Counted from the first letter of the stretch, positions 45,855 to 55,697 are shown. The stretch is DNA of 64,000 bases from Methylobacterium sp. R2-1 (GCF_014191355.1 NZ_JACHWM010000006.1:62001-126000), one strand, 5' to 3'. Notes: generated by a model from the letters alone, not told the origin. Translations and numbers: made by a program.

Positions 45855-47468
45855 TCACACGATGAGGAAATCGGTGTGGTCGAGGGTGGCGTGGTTGTCC
45901 AACACCGCGACTAGAACGGCCTCTTTCCTGCCGCTGCCATCGGCGTCGTAGAACAGCTCACCCGACTTCTGCTTGTAGAGGATGCGGTCGTCGGCATCCG
46001 CCTTGGCCAGGCCGAGGGTTTTGAACTGCTCGGGCGCCAGTGCCCCGATCGCGAGGCGCGAGAAGACCGCGTGGTCGAGCCGGAACACGTCGTCCGGTGA
46101 TGCGAAGTCCGTGACGTGATCGACGTTGCCGTGGCCGAGGCGGGTGTCGAACACGAAGCTGTCTGCCCCCGATCCGCCCGTGAGCCGATCGCCGCCGAGC
46201 CCGCCCGCGAGCCTGTCGTCGCCGCCGCCGCCGTCGAGCTGGTTGTCGCCGGCATTGCCGATCAGCGTCTGGCCGAAGGCGTTTCCGCTGAGGGACAGAT
46301 TTGCGCAGCCGGTGCTCTTGGCGAGTTGCAGGATCTCGACCTCCTGATCGGCGGCGAGCCGGTACGCGCTCGTCGCCACGACCCTGTCGTTGCCCTGCCC
46401 CGTGCCCTCGAACACGCGGTCGCCGGGCCTGTCGACGAAGTAGGTGTCGTCGCCGGCTCCGCCCACGAGCTGATCGCGGCCGCCTCCGCCGCGCAGGACG
46501 TCGTCGCCGGCATCGCCGAACAGCCGGTCGGCTCCGGCCGTCCCGATCAGCGTGTCGTCGCCGCCGAAGCCCAGGACCGGATTGCCGCTCCCGTCGGCCT
46601 CGAGCCGGTCGGCGTCCCGGCCGCCGACGATGTAGGCGACCCCCTCGCCCTTGTTCAGGAAGCCGTAGTCGATCCCGGTCGCCTGGCTCGCCGCGGCGAC
46701 CAGATTGCCGAAGACTTCGGCCGGTATGTCCGCGGCAGGACGGCCGGCGAGCGCCTGATAGAAACGCCCGTAAGCGTCGAGGCCGAAATCCTCGTAGACT
46801 TGGTAGAGCAGGGAGGCGGCAAGGTCCGCTGCCCCCCAGTTGTTGGCGTTCGGCACACCGGTCGCCGTGCCCAACGTGTTGGCGAGCGTGAAGCCGGCCC
46901 CCTGGAAGAAGGTCTGCGCCAGGTCTTCGAGGATGGACTGCTTGAATTCACCGAAGGGCAGCGCGCCGAATGCACTGCCGGGAATGCCGGCCTCCTGCAT
47001 CGACACGAACCGGTTGGCGATCGCGAACCCCGTGACGAAGGCATCCACGTCCCCGAGCTGTGGCCCATAGAACCAGAAATTCCGCCCCAGTTCGTAGAAG
47101 ACGGTCTGATCGAAGGTGCCGTCCTCGGCCGCGCCGGCGTAGAGCTGATCGAAGGCGGCGGTCGTGAGTTCGATGCCGGAGGCTCCGAGAAAGCCGATCG
47201 CGTTCGCCGCGCCGCCGAGCGCGGTGGGCACCTCGGCGATCGTGAGCAGGCCGTTATAGAGCTTGTACGGCGCCGGAGCTTGCCCGGTGATGCCGAGATA
47301 GACGTCGTAGGCGGCATCGATCCTGGTCAGGATGTCCTGCATGACATCGCCGTCGAGATCGTTGGCCGATGTCAGGAGCGCGACGCGCTGTCCCTGCCAC
47401 GGATAGAGTGAGACGAGGTAGCCGTCATACACGAAGTAGGGCAGCGCCCCGTCGGGAGAGATCGCCAT
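45855..47468 (-). CDS. RTX-type calcium-binding protein, probably type-I secreted
   Basis: A 537-residue acidic protein. The C-terminal half has glycine-rich nonapeptide repeats that bind calcium: GFGGDDTLIGTAGADRLFG, GDAGDDVLRGGGGRDQLVG, GNAGDNQLDGGGGDDRLAG and LGGDRLTGGSGADSFVFD. These are typical of proteins exported by type-I systems through an uncleaved C-terminal signal, and no N-terminal signal peptide is seen. The N-terminal half includes FYELGRNFWFYG at about residues 124-135, reminiscent of the HELGHN metal site of peptidases but with both histidines replaced. ATG 47468 is chosen; the frame is open to 47561. No secretion genes are in the window. Its job is unknown. Confidence 0.85.
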   Translation of the reverse strand: MAISPDGALPYFVYDGYLVSLYPWQGQRVALLTSANDLDGDVMQDILTRIDAAYDVYLGITGQAPAPYKLYNGLLTIAEVPTALGGAANAIGFLGASGIELTTAAFDQLYAGAAEDGTFDQTVFYELGRNFWFYGPQLGDVDAFVTGFAIANRFVSMQEAGIPGSAFGALPFGEFKQSILEDLAQTFFQGAGFTLANTLGTATGVPNANNWGAADLAASLLYQVYEDFGLDAYGRFYQALAGRPAADIPAEVFGNLVAAASQATGIDYGFLNKGEGVAYIVGGRDADRLEADGSGNPVLGFGGDDTLIGTAGADRLFGDAGDDVLRGGGGRDQLVGGAGDDTYFVDRPGDRVFEGTGQGNDRVVATSAYRLAADQEVEILQLAKSTGCANLSLSGNAFGQTLIGNAGDNQLDGGGGDDRLAGGLGGDRLTGGSGADSFVFDTRLGHGNVDHVTDFASPDDVFRLDHAVFSRLAIGALAPEQFKTLGLAKADADDRILYKQKSGELFYDADGSGRKEAVLVAVLDNHATLDHTDFLIV

Positions 47469-48044
47469 TGCCGTCCGCTCCGCTTGTCCGGCCCGGATAT
47501 CGGGGACGAGGGGCAACGGTAGCGCGGGCGCGGTTTCCTTGGACCCGCTGCGATGTGGCACGGGCCGGCAATTGCGGCTTAAGTCTTCCGGAGCGCTTGT
47601 GCCATGCCGGCAACGATAGGCCGATGCCGCCGATCCACCGCGGAATGGTCTCCCCGCCCGAGGCGACGGCCGACGCGATCAGGCGCGGGGCACCCGCGAG
47701 CTGCACTGGCTGCCTGCACGGGCTGCGGGGCACCAATCTTCGCCGTTCAGGCTCCCGAGTGCCCGGTCCTCACCGCCGCCGCAGCCATGGCGGCTGGGCT
47801 GCGTCCCGGCACGGCAATGCGGGACCGGAGCGCCTCGTAGGAACGCCACCGTGAGGAGGCTTAAACCCGCGATGGTCGGGCTTGCGGCCTCCGTCGAGCG
47901 CGGCCGGCACAGTGATGTCGCGAAAATAGCAGTCGAAGGGATCATTCGTCGCTTTTGGGCGGGCAGAACGCGCAAGATTCGCCTGTCGTTAATGTTCGAG
48001 ATTTTACAAAGCCGTCGTTTCTTCATCCGAGCCGATAAGACGAC
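47469..48044. other. Intergenic region between the RTX and chemoreceptor genes
   Basis: This 576-base divergent gap should carry promoters of both genes. The last 100 bases before the receptor gene are less GC-rich (GTTAATGTTCGAGATTTTAC). Rightward frames at 47369-47854 and 47604-47840 show no family features and are not called. Confidence 0.45.
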
Positions 48045-50195
48045 ATGCCGAGTCTGCAACGCATCAGCACCCGTTTGCCCGCGGCAACGATCGGCCTCGC
48101 GCTGCTCAGCGCGACGGCGATGGGCGGCCTGAGCTGGTCGTCGGCCAAATCCGGCCTCGTCCAGGCCGCGGGCGAGCGCCTGCAACTCGCCGCGGAGGCG
48201 CGGCGCGACGCGATCGAACTCGTCGCCGACCGGATGCAGGCCGACTTCCTGTCGGTCGCCGGGCATCCGCAGGTCGCCTCGAATGCCCCCGACCTGATCG
48301 AGGCGCTCGACCCCGCCAAGCCCGACTACGCCGCCATCACGGCGGCCCTGCGCGATCTCGCGACGCCCGAGGCGCGCCTCGCCTTCGATGCTCCCGGTAC
48401 GATGTACGGCCGCCGCCACGGCAAGGTGCAGGAGGTGGCGCGCCGCCTCATCGCCGATCCGGGCTACGGCGACCTCATCGTCGTCGATGAACAGGGCCGC
48501 GTCGCCTACACCACGACCAAGGGCGCGGATTTCGCCAAGTCGCTCGACGACCCCGCGCTCGCCGGCAGCGGCCTCGCCCGCCTCGCCGCGCGGCTGAAGA
48601 CGCAGGATGCGGACGCGACCGTGTTCGAGGATTTCGCCGCCTATCCGGTCGGCGAGGGTCCCTCCGCCTTCATCGGCCGGGCGCTGACCAAGCGGGCGAA
48701 CGTCGCCATGGGCACCGGGCAGGCGGCGGAGCGGTTCGGCTTTATCGCCCTGCGCGTGACGCCGGCGCTGTTCGACCGGACGTTGGCCAAGCGCGTGGGC
48801 TTGGGGGAAACCGGGCAGATCGTGGCGGCGGGCGCCGACGGGCGCCTGCGCTCCAACCCGCCCCTGGACCGGACGGTGCGGGCCGGCGCCCCGCTCGCCG
48901 AGCTCGGCGTCCCGGCCGAACGCGCACGGGCTGGCGGCAGCTTCGACTACGCGACGCCGTCCGGCGGCCAGATGGCGGCGAGCGCGCCGGTCTCGGTGCT
49001 CGGCGCACCCTGGGCCGTGATCGCGCAGCAGAGCGAGGCGGAGGCCGTCAGCGCGGCGAGTGCCCTGTCGCGCACGCTCGCCCTGATCGGTCTGTGCGTG
49101 CTCGCCGGCACCGGACTTGCCGGCCTGCTGCTGACCCGCTCCATCGTCGTGCCCCTCGGCGCGCTGACCCGAGCGCTCCAGGCGCTTGCCGCCCGCCAGC
49201 CCCTGGCCGAGGTGCCGGGCCACCGTCGCCGCGACGAGATCGGCGACATCGCCCGCGCCGTGGTGACGATCCGCGACCTGTCGCTTGAGGAGGCGGCGCA
49301 GCAGCTCAAGACCACCGAGGCAGCGCGGATGCGCGAGGAGCAGAGCCGCCGTGCCCTCCTGCGCGACCTCGCCGACCGCTTCGAGCAATCGGTCGGCGCC
49401 ATCGTCGCGCGGGTCTCGGAGGCGGTCGGCGGGCTCCAGGCCTCGTCGGGCCGGATGCGCCACTCCGTCGAGAGCACGGCGGTCCGCTCCACCAGCGTCG
49501 CGGGTGCCGCGCAGCAGACGGCCGGCAACGTCAACGCCGTGGCGGCGGCGGCCGAGGAACTCGGCGCCACCGTCGAAGAGATCGGCCGTCAGGTCGAGCA
49601 GGCGGCCGGCATGTCGGCCCAGGCCGTGGAGGCGGCAAGCCGCACCGAGGAGACCATGGCCGCCCTCGCCGCGGCGGCGAACCGCATCGGCGACGTTGTC
49701 GGCCTCGTCTCGACCATCGCCGGGCAGACCAACCTGCTGGCGCTCAACGCCACCATCGAGGCGGCGCGGGCCGGCGAGGCTGGGAGGGGCTTCGCCGTCG
49801 TCGCGGCGGAAGTGAAGGAACTGGCCTCCCAGACTGCCCGGGCGACCGAGGAGATCGGCCAGCAGGTCGGCGCGATCCAGGCCGCCGCGGGCGGCGTCTC
49901 CCAGGCGATCCACGACATCGCCGCGCAGATTCAGACCATGAGTGGGGTGACCACCGGCATCGCCACGGCGGTTGAGGAGCAGGGCGCGACGACGCAGGAG
50001 ATCGTGCGCAGCATGGCCCAGGCCTCGGCCGGCACCGGCGAGGTGACGGCGAGCATCGCCGCGGTGGCCGCTGAGGCGGACGATGCCGGCCGCGCGGCCG
50101 GGGCCGTCGCCGCTGCGGCGGATGCGCTGGCCGAGCAGTCGAGTGCGCTCCGCATGGAGATGGAACAGTTCCTCTCCAACGTCCGGGTGGCCTGA
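48045..50195 (+). CDS. Methyl-accepting chemotaxis protein with periplasmic Cache-type sensor
   Basis: A 716-residue membrane chemoreceptor. TM1 is residues 12-33 ([21 protein letters not shown]). A large periplasmic region of about 300 residues contains [28 protein letters not shown], the pattern of a Cache sensor. TM2 ([20 protein letters not shown]) is near 345-365, followed by HAMP ([35 protein letters not shown]). The signalling domain carries [18 protein letters not shown] and [19 protein letters not shown]. It ends ..[11 protein letters not shown], close to the C-terminal end of the NIT receptor ([10 protein letters not shown]), without a CheR pentapeptide. ATG 48045. Ligand unknown. 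Confidence 0.92.
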   Translation: MPSLQRISTRLPAATIGLALLSATAMGGLSWSSAKSGLVQAAGERLQLAAEARRDAIELVADRMQADFLSVAGHPQVASNAPDLIEALDPAKPDYAAITAALRDLATPEARLAFDAPGTMYGRRHGKVQEVARRLIADPGYGDLIVVDEQGRVAYTTTKGADFAKSLDDPALAGSGLARLAARLKTQDADATVFEDFAAYPVGEGPSAFIGRALTKRANVAMGTGQAAERFGFIALRVTPALFDRTLAKRVGLGETGQIVAAGADGRLRSNPPLDRTVRAGAPLAELGVPAERARAGGSFDYATPSGGQMAASAPVSVLGAPWAVIAQQSEAEAVSAASALSRTLALIGLCVLAGTGLAGLLLTRSIVVPLGALTRALQALAARQPLAEVPGHRRRDEIGDIARAVVTIRDLSLEEAAQQLKTTEAARMREEQSRRALLRDLADRFEQSVGAIVARVSEAVGGLQASSGRMRHSVESTAVRSTSVAGAAQQTAGNVNAVAAAAEELGATVEEIGRQVEQAAGMSAQAVEAASRTEETMAALAAAANRIGDVVGLVSTIAGQTNLLALNATIEAARAGEAGRGFAVVAAEVKELASQTARATEEIGQQVGAIQAAAGGVSQAIHDIAAQIQTMSGVTTGIATAVEEQGATTQEIVRSMAQASAGTGEVTASIAAVAAEADDAGRAAGAVAAAADALAEQSSALRMEMEQFLSNVRVA

Positions 50196-50248
50196 GCGCT
50201 CAGCTTTTCTTGAGCCTCATGTGCCGGCGGCGGCCTCCGGGCCTGAGA

Positions 50249-50297
50249 GCATCGTCCCGAGGGGTGGCTTCCGGCTTTCGGAACAGGACGATGCAAA
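50249..50297 (+). repeat. Dispersed intergenic palindromic repeat, copy C
   Basis: A 49-base element beginning GCATCGTCCC and ending GACGATGCAAA, with GGCTTTCGGAA in the middle. It matches 26091-26138 directly and 6844-6892 in inverse orientation. It lies between the chemoreceptor and trmFO genes. Confidence 0.78.
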
Positions 50298-50328
50298 GGC
50301 AGGAGCGGAGACCTTCGCTTCGCTCGAC

Positions 50329-50347
50329 GCCTCGGCCAAGCCGAGGC
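50329..50347 (+). terminator. Short hairpin between the chemoreceptor and trmFO genes
   Basis: GCCTCGGC (50329-50336) pairs perfectly with GCCGAGGC (50340-50347) across a three-base loop. It has no T-run but sits in a suitable place for a terminator of the chemoreceptor gene. Confidence 0.35.
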
Positions 50348-50460
50348 CCGCTCCGCGGGGCGCTCTTCGCCCTCGATAGACGGCGCCATCGCTGTTTCAG
50401 CAATGGCCTGCTGCACTCGCCCGCATTGATCGCGGGCCGGCGTGGTTCTATCCCGTCGCG

Positions 50461-51888
50461 ATGACCAACCCGATCCATATCGTCGGCGGCGGCCTCGCCG
50501 GTTCCGAGGCCGCATGGCAGGTCGCCCAGGGCGGCCGCTCGGTCGTGCTGCACGAGATGCGGCCCCTGCGCGGCACCGACGCCCACCAGACCGACGGGCT
50601 GGCCGAACTGGTCTGCTCCAACTCCTTCCGCTCGGACGACGCCAACGGCAATGCCGTCGGCCTGCTGCATCAGGAGATGCGCAGCCTCGACTCGCTGATC
50701 ATGCGCGCGGCCGACGCGAACCAAGTGCCCGCGGGCGGAGCGCTCGCCGTCGATCGCGAGGGGTTTTCGCGGGCCGTCACCGCGGCGCTCGAAGAGCACC
50801 CCAACGTGACGATCATGCGCGAGGAGGTCGCGGGCCTGCCCCCGGAGGAGTGGGGATCGACCATCCTCGCCACCGGCCCCCTCACCTCCCCCACCCTCGC
50901 CGAGGCCGTCGCCGCGCTGACGGGCCGGGAATCGCTCGCCTTCTTCGACGCCATCGCTCCGATCGTCCACCGCGACTCGATCGACATGGGCAAGGCGTGG
51001 TTCCAGTCCCGCTACGACAAGGCCGGGCCCGGCGGTACGGGGGCGGACTACCTCAACTGCCCGATGGACCGGGAGCAGTACGAGGCCTTCGTCGCCGCCC
51101 TGATCGCGGGCGAGAAGACGGCGTTCAAGGAATGGGAGGCCACGACCCCCTATTTCGACGGTTGCCTGCCGATCGAGGTGATGGCCGAGCGCGGACCCGA
51201 AACCCTGCGCCACGGACCGATGAAGCCGGTCGGGCTCACCAACCCGCACAATCCGACGGTGAAGGCCTACGCCATCGTCCAGTTGCGCCAGGACAACGCG
51301 CTCGGCACTCTGTTCAATATGGTGGGCTTCCAGACGAAGCTCCGCCACGCCGAGCAGGTCCGCGTCTTCCGCACGATTCCCGGCCTGGAGAACGCCGAGT
51401 TCGCCCGCCTCGGCGGCCTGCACCGCAACACCTATCTCGACAGCCCGCGCCTGCTCGACGCGACCCTGCGGCTGAAGGCGCGACCGCAACTCCGCTTCGC
51501 CGGTCAGATCACCGGCTGCGAGGGCTATGTCGAGAGCGCCGCCGTCGGGCTGATGGCCGGCCGCTACGCGCTTGCTGAAGCGGAGGGAAGCGCACTGGAG
51601 CCCCTGCCCCCGACAACGGCGCTCGGCGCTCTGATCGGCCACATCACCGGTGGCCATGTCGAGGCGAGCGAAGATGCGCAGGCGAACGCGCCGCGCTCGT
51701 TCCAGCCGATGAATGTGAATTTCGGGCTGTTCCCGCCGCTCGAGCGGATGCCGCGCAACGAGACGGGCAAGCGCCTGCGCGGGCCCGAGAAGGCGGCCCT
51801 CAAGAAGCGCGCGCTGACCGACCGGGCACGGGAAGACCTCGCCGCCTGGATCGCGGGCGAGGGGCTTTCAAACGCGGCGGCGGAATAG
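50461..51888 (+). CDS. trmFO: Methylenetetrahydrofolate-tRNA-(uracil-5-)-methyltransferase TrmFO
   Basis: A 475-residue folate- and FAD-dependent enzyme that makes 5-methyluridine-54 in the T loop of tRNA. The N-terminal FAD motif is [18 protein letters not shown]. Family segments are [55 protein letters not shown] ([19 protein letters not shown]) and the C-terminal [20 protein letters not shown]. The length is normal. ATG 50461. It is a single gene, convergent with the sugar-nucleotide operon; a 10-bp hairpin (51929-51956) lies between them. Confidence 0.95.
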   Translation: MTNPIHIVGGGLAGSEAAWQVAQGGRSVVLHEMRPLRGTDAHQTDGLAELVCSNSFRSDDANGNAVGLLHQEMRSLDSLIMRAADANQVPAGGALAVDREGFSRAVTAALEEHPNVTIMREEVAGLPPEEWGSTILATGPLTSPTLAEAVAALTGRESLAFFDAIAPIVHRDSIDMGKAWFQSRYDKAGPGGTGADYLNCPMDREQYEAFVAALIAGEKTAFKEWEATTPYFDGCLPIEVMAERGPETLRHGPMKPVGLTNPHNPTVKAYAIVQLRQDNALGTLFNMVGFQTKLRHAEQVRVFRTIPGLENAEFARLGGLHRNTYLDSPRLLDATLRLKARPQLRFAGQITGCEGYVESAAVGLMAGRYALAEAEGSALEPLPPTTALGALIGHITGGHVEASEDAQANAPRSFQPMNVNFGLFPPLERMPRNETGKRLRGPEKAALKKRALTDRAREDLAAWIAGEGLSNAAAE

Positions 51889-51956
51889 AGCGGCTTCGCC
51901 GGCTTCAGGGTGCTGCCCTGAACACCCGCCAAAGGGCCGGCCAAAAGGCCCTTTGG
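51889..51956 (-). repeat. Dispersed repeat with 10-bp hairpin, copy 2
   Basis: An inverted copy of the element at 13891-13952: AGCGGCTTCGCCGGCTTCAG, then the complement of CGGGTGTTC. It ends with CCAAAGGGCC (51929-51938) pairing perfectly with GGCCCTTTGG (51947-51956). It lies between the stops of trmFO and the leftward 2-epimerase gene and should serve as their terminator. Confidence 0.7.
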
Positions 51957-51969
51957 AAGCCCGGGGACC

Positions 51970-53118
51970 TCAGAACGGGCCGGGCTTCGACCAGACAGTG
52001 TGGTTGACCTGATCGATGTAGGACAGGACGATCCGCACCACCTTGGTCGAGACCGCGCCACCCTGGTAGTCCGGCACGGCGCCGGCGAAGCGGCGACCCT
52101 CACCGTGGCCGTCGCGCACTGCCCGAACTGCCTCGACGAGGGAGACCTTGCCGAGCGGCGCCACGATCAGCGTGCCGGCATCCATGCCCTCGGGCCGCTC
52201 ATGCGCGTCGCGGAAGGTGACCGCCGGCAGGTCGAGCAGCGCCGCCTCCTCGGCGATGGTGCCGCTGTCGGACAGAACGCAATGGGCGCTCGTCTGAAGC
52301 TTCACGTAGTCGATGAAGCCGAACGGCGGCAGGAAGCGCACGCTGTCGGGCAGAGCGAGGTCGCCGACTGCCTCCAGCCTGGCGCGGGTGCGTGGGTGAG
52401 TCGAGACGACGATGGGCAGGCCGAAGGCCGCGTGAAGGCGGCCCAGCTCTTCCAGGAAGACCCGCAGCCGCGCCGGCGAATCGACGTTTTCCTCTCGGTG
52501 AGCCGAGACGATGAAGAACCTGTCCGGTTCGAGCCCGAGGCGGGCCAGCACGTCGGAGGCCTCGATCTTCGGGCGGAATTCGGTCAGCACCTCTTCCATG
52601 TGCGAGCCGACCTTGAAGATGCGCTGCGCCGGCAATCCCTCCGCCAGGAGATAGCGGCGGGCATGCTCGGTCAGTACGAGATTGACGTCGCTGAGGTGGT
52701 CGATGACCTTGCGGTTGATCTCCTCCGGCACCCGCTGGTCGAAGCAGCGGTTGCCCGCCTCCATGTGGAAGATCGGGATCTTGCGGCGCTTGGCTGGGAT
52801 CACGGCGAGACCTGAATTGGTGTCGCCGTAGATCAGCACCGCGTCGGGCTGTTCCTGTTCGAGCACGGCGTCGGCGCGCTCGATCACCCGGGCGATCGTC
52901 GCCGCCGCGTTCGGGCCGGCCGCGTCGAGGAAGTGGTCGGGTTTGCGGATACCGAGGTCGTCGAAGAAGACCTGATTCAGCTCGTAGTCATAGTTCTGGC
53001 CGGTATGGACGAGCACGTGGTTCGTCAGCCGGTCCAGCGCCCGGATCACCAGCGACATCTTGACGAGCTCGGGCCGGGTCCCGACCAGGGTGAGGATCTT
53101 GCGCAAGGGGCTCTTCAA
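51970..53118 (-). CDS. wecB: UDP-HexNAc 2-epimerase, non-hydrolysing (WbjD/CapG/WecB type)
   Basis: A 382-residue non-hydrolysing sugar-nucleotide 2-epimerase. Motifs are LVGTRPELVKM, HTGQNYDYELNQVFFDDLGI, IYGDTNSGLAV, KIPIFHMEAGNRCFDQRVPE, VSAHREENVD and LSDSGTIAEEAALL. The segments after HTGQNYDYELN and MEAGNRCFDQRVPEEINR match the CapG/WbjD/FnlC subgroup, which acts on C6-deoxy UDP-sugars, better than plain WecB. The start is uncertain: the frame is open far upstream into the previous gene, and the best candidate is TTG 53118 (KSPLRKILTLVG); TTG 53106 is an alternative. It is the last gene of a four-gene operon, 23 bases after the 4,6-dehydratase. Confidence 0.88.
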   Translation of the reverse strand: MKSPLRKILTLVGTRPELVKMSLVIRALDRLTNHVLVHTGQNYDYELNQVFFDDLGIRKPDHFLDAAGPNAAATIARVIERADAVLEQEQPDAVLIYGDTNSGLAVIPAKRRKIPIFHMEAGNRCFDQRVPEEINRKVIDHLSDVNLVLTEHARRYLLAEGLPAQRIFKVGSHMEEVLTEFRPKIEASDVLARLGLEPDRFFIVSAHREENVDSPARLRVFLEELGRLHAAFGLPIVVSTHPRTRARLEAVGDLALPDSVRFLPPFGFIDYVKLQTSAHCVLSDSGTIAEEAALLDLPAVTFRDAHERPEGMDAGTLIVAPLGKVSLVEAVRAVRDGHGEGRRFAGAVPDYQGGAVSTKVVRIVLSYIDQVNHTVWSKPGPF

Positions 53119-53141
53119 GGGTCTCGTCCCGCGGGCGGAAT

Positions 53142-54176
53142 CTACGAAGCGGCCCTGGCCCGCGAGGCGGGCTTCAAGGCTTCCTGGATGTAGTCGAGCT
53201 TCAGCAACAGATCGATCACCTGCTGCTGATTCATTCGCTGAGTATTGTGCGAGGTGTAGTCTTCGGCAGCCGAGATTGCGGTCTCGCCGGAGGTGAAGAA
53301 CTTCGAGTAACTCAGGTCGCGGTCGTCGGCGGGGATGCGGTAGAACCCGTCCATGTCCTCGGCCCGCGCCATCTCCTCGCGGGAGACCAGGGATTCGTAC
53401 AGCTTCTCGCCGTGGCGCGTGCCGATGATCCGGATCTCGTTCTTGGCCTCGAAGATCGTCAGCAGGGCCGCGGCCAGATCCTGCACCGTACAGGCGGGCG
53501 CCTTCTGCACGAAGATGTCGCCCTGCCGCCCGCGCTGGTAGGCGAACAGCACCAGATCGACCGAATCCTCCAGCGACATCAGGAAGCGGGTCATCGTCGG
53601 ATCGGTGATGGTGAGGTCGCGCCCGTCCTTGATCTGGTTCACGAAGAGCGGGATGACCGAGCCGCGCGAGGCCATGACGTTGCCGTAGCGCGTGGCGCAA
53701 AGGATCGTGTCGCCCTTCTGCAGGATGCGCGACTTGGCGATCGTCAGCTTCTCCATCATCGCCTTGGACAGCCCCATGGCGTTGATCGGGTAGACCGCCT
53801 TGTCGGTTGAGAGCACGACCATCCGCTCGACGCCGTTGTCCACCGCCGCGTTCAGCGTGTTCTCGGCACCGAGGATGTTCGTGCGCACGGCCTCCATCGG
53901 GTAGAACTCGCAGGAGGGCACCTGCTTCAGCGCCGCCGCGTGGAAGATGTAATCGACGCCTTTCACGGCCTGCGCGATCGAGTTGTACTCGCGCACGTCG
54001 CCGATGAAGAAGCGAACCCGCGGATCGCGCAGCAGGATGCGCATGTCCTCCTGCTTCTTCTCGTCCCGGCTGAAGACGCGAATCTGACCGATATCCGTAG
54101 CCAGGAAGCGCTGGATCACCGCGTTGCCGAACGATCCGGTGCCGCCGGTGATGAGAAGTGTCTTGCCCGAGAACAT
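53142..54176 (-). CDS. UDP-GlcNAc 4,6-dehydratase/5-epimerase (CapE/WbjB type)
   Basis: A 344-residue short-chain dehydrogenase acting on UDP-GlcNAc to give a 6-deoxy-4-keto sugar with inversion at C5. It has the NAD motif TGGTGSFGNA, RDEKKQEDMR, and HAAALKQVPSCEFYPMEAVRTN. The catalytic region STDKAVYPINAMGLSKAM has Met where most SDR enzymes have Tyr, the SMK variant known for CapE. The C-terminal EDYTSHNTQRM fits CapE/WbjB as well. ATG 54176 overlaps the preceding stop by one base. The reductase and the 2-epimerase lie on either side, giving a complete three-step route to a UDP-linked 2-acetamido-2,6-dideoxy-L-hexose. Confidence 0.9.
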   Translation of the reverse strand: MFSGKTLLITGGTGSFGNAVIQRFLATDIGQIRVFSRDEKKQEDMRILLRDPRVRFFIGDVREYNSIAQAVKGVDYIFHAAALKQVPSCEFYPMEAVRTNILGAENTLNAAVDNGVERMVVLSTDKAVYPINAMGLSKAMMEKLTIAKSRILQKGDTILCATRYGNVMASRGSVIPLFVNQIKDGRDLTITDPTMTRFLMSLEDSVDLVLFAYQRGRQGDIFVQKAPACTVQDLAAALLTIFEAKNEIRIIGTRHGEKLYESLVSREEMARAEDMDGFYRIPADDRDLSYSKFFTSGETAISAAEDYTSHNTQRMNQQQVIDLLLKLDYIQEALKPASRARAAS

Positions 54177-55051
54177 CAGCGGACCTGTGAGAAGGATTCT
54201 TCGTCGAAGCGACGCATGTTGCGGATCAGGTCCGGCCAGGAGGGTGGCACATAGCCAGTGGCCGCCCGGAACCGGTCCGAATTGAGGGAGCGGTCGATCG
54301 CCACCGCGTCGTCGGGCTCGATCTCGATCCCGACACCATAGACATCCCTGACGATCCCGAGCAGGTCGAACTTACTGATCGGGTCCACGCTCACGTGGTA
54401 GACGCCGCGTAGGTCAGGGTTCGGCAGAACGCGGTCGGCGATCACCCGCACCAGTTCGTCCGTGGTGAGGCCTGAGAAGATCGCCCGCCGATAGCCACGC
54501 ACCGATCCGCTTTGTGAGAGGAACCACTCGACGAGGCCGTTTCGGCTGCCGATCTCGCGGCCGATAATGGAGGTGCGCAGCGTCACGGCGTTCGGGTAAT
54601 CGACCTCGCCCAGCAGCTTCGAGCGCCCGTAGAGATCCTCTGCATCCGGCGCGTCGCTCTCGCGGTAGCCGCCCTTGCGGCCGGTGAAGACGCAGTCCGT
54701 GCTGACATGGATGAGGCGCGCGCCGACGAGATCAGCCAGCCGCGCGAGCCGGTGCGGCAGGATGGCGTTGATTGGGATCGCGACCAGCGGATCCTCGGCG
54801 GAGGCGAGCTGCTTGACGACCCCGACGCAGTTCAGGATCACGTCGGGACGCACGTCGCGCAGGAAGCCGGCCAGCGCGTCCGTATTTTCGACGTCGATCC
54901 CGATGGTGATGTTGGCGGCGCTTGCCGGAAAGATCTTCTTCACTGCCGACGAGCGTGCCGTCGCATAAACCGATCCAGGAAAGCGATCGGATAAATATTT
55001 GAATGCGGCACTTCCGAGCATGCCGGATGAGCCTAAGACTGCGATCTTCAA
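54176..55051 (-). CDS. RmlD-type NAD(P)-dependent sugar-nucleotide reductase
   Basis: A 291-residue short-chain dehydrogenase of the RmlD (dTDP-4-dehydrorhamnose reductase) family. The N-terminal nucleotide motif is VLGSSGMLGSAAFKYL, and the catalytic STDCVFTGRKGGY and YGRSKLLGE (YxxxK) are intact. In the L-FucNAc pathway (WbjC/FnlB/CapF) the reductase is longer and ends in a cupin domain, which is absent here. The RmlD type is what the UDP-L-RhaNAc/L-QuiNAc route uses (WbvR). ATG 55051 lies four bases after the GST stop, and its own stop overlaps the next start (TGATG). The product is thus inferred as UDP-L-RhaNAc, then L-QuiNAc. Confidence 0.85.
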   Translation of the reverse strand: MKIAVLGSSGMLGSAAFKYLSDRFPGSVYATARSSAVKKIFPASAANITIGIDVENTDALAGFLRDVRPDVILNCVGVVKQLASAEDPLVAIPINAILPHRLARLADLVGARLIHVSTDCVFTGRKGGYRESDAPDAEDLYGRSKLLGEVDYPNAVTLRTSIIGREIGSRNGLVEWFLSQSGSVRGYRRAIFSGLTTDELVRVIADRVLPNPDLRGVYHVSVDPISKFDLLGIVRDVYGVGIEIEPDDAVAIDRSLNSDRFRAATGYVPPSWPDLIRNMRRFDEESFSQVR

Positions 55052-55055
55052 GTTT

Positions 55056-55697
55056 TCAGACCTCTGCCAGCGGATGCGATTGATTTACGATGCGGAAAGC
55101 GCCTTTTTCCGGATCCGCGGCGATCTTCATTGATGAATTGCCACGGAAATCATAGAACCAAGCCGCGAGCAAGTGTCTTTGTGCACCCCAGGCGAGTTCA
55201 GGGGACCGTCCGTCGAGATAGTCGAGGGCGCAGGCAATCGCGAGATGCCCGAGATCAGTGGGGGCCCGCATCCAGTCGGCTGCAGCCTCCAGCCGGTCGA
55301 GGATCGCGGTGATAGCCACTTCTTGCCGTGCGACCACGCGGTCGAGGCGATCGTCGCGACGGCTCAGCTGATCGACGAACCGGCGGATCACCGCTTCGGC
55401 CAGTGCATCGCCCAGTGCCTCACGCCGGAGCGCGTCCCAGACCTGCGGCCCGGGCGGGATCAGGGTATTTTCGGAGAGCGAATCCAAGTAGCGCGCGATG
55501 ACGGGAGAATCGAACAGGGCCGAGCCGTCGGCGAGGAGGAGCGTCGGGACCTTGCAGGCGGGATTGTATCGGCGGAGCGTCTCGTGGGTCCAGGGATCGA
55601 CCCGCACCAGGCTGACCTGCGCCGTAAGACCGAGTTCGACGATCGCTGCGAGGATCTTGCGCGAGAACGGCGATCGCGGCGCATAGAACAACTGCAT
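55056..55697 (-). CDS. Glutathione S-transferase family protein
   Basis: A 213-residue protein with the two-domain GST fold. The thioredoxin-like part begins MQLFYAPRSPFSRKILAAIV, carries the cis-Pro in KVPTLLL and the glutathione-binding DSPVIARYLDSL. The helical C-terminal domain includes DLGHLAIACALDYLD. ATG 55697 gives the canonical family start; ATG 55736, with AGGAT nearby, would add 13 residues. It is the first gene of the operon with the sugar reductase (four-base gap), an uncommon partner for sugar-nucleotide genes. Whether it acts in the pathway or is only co-regulated is unclear. Confidence 0.85.
   Translation of the reverse strand: MQLFYAPRSPFSRKILAAIVELGLTAQVSLVRVDPWTHETLRRYNPACKVPTLLLADGSALFDSPVIARYLDSLSENTLIPPGPQVWDALRREALGDALAEAVIRRFVDQLSRRDDRLDRVVARQEVAITAILDRLEAAADWMRAPTDLGHLAIACALDYLDGRSPELAWGAQRHLLAAWFYDFRGNSSMKIAADPEKGAFRIVNQSHPLAEV

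Noticed and set aside
53118..53700. N-terminal extension of the 2-epimerase frame
   Set aside because: The extension lies antisense-free but out of frame inside the dehydratase gene on the same strand, and reads as Arg-rich noise; not a fusion.
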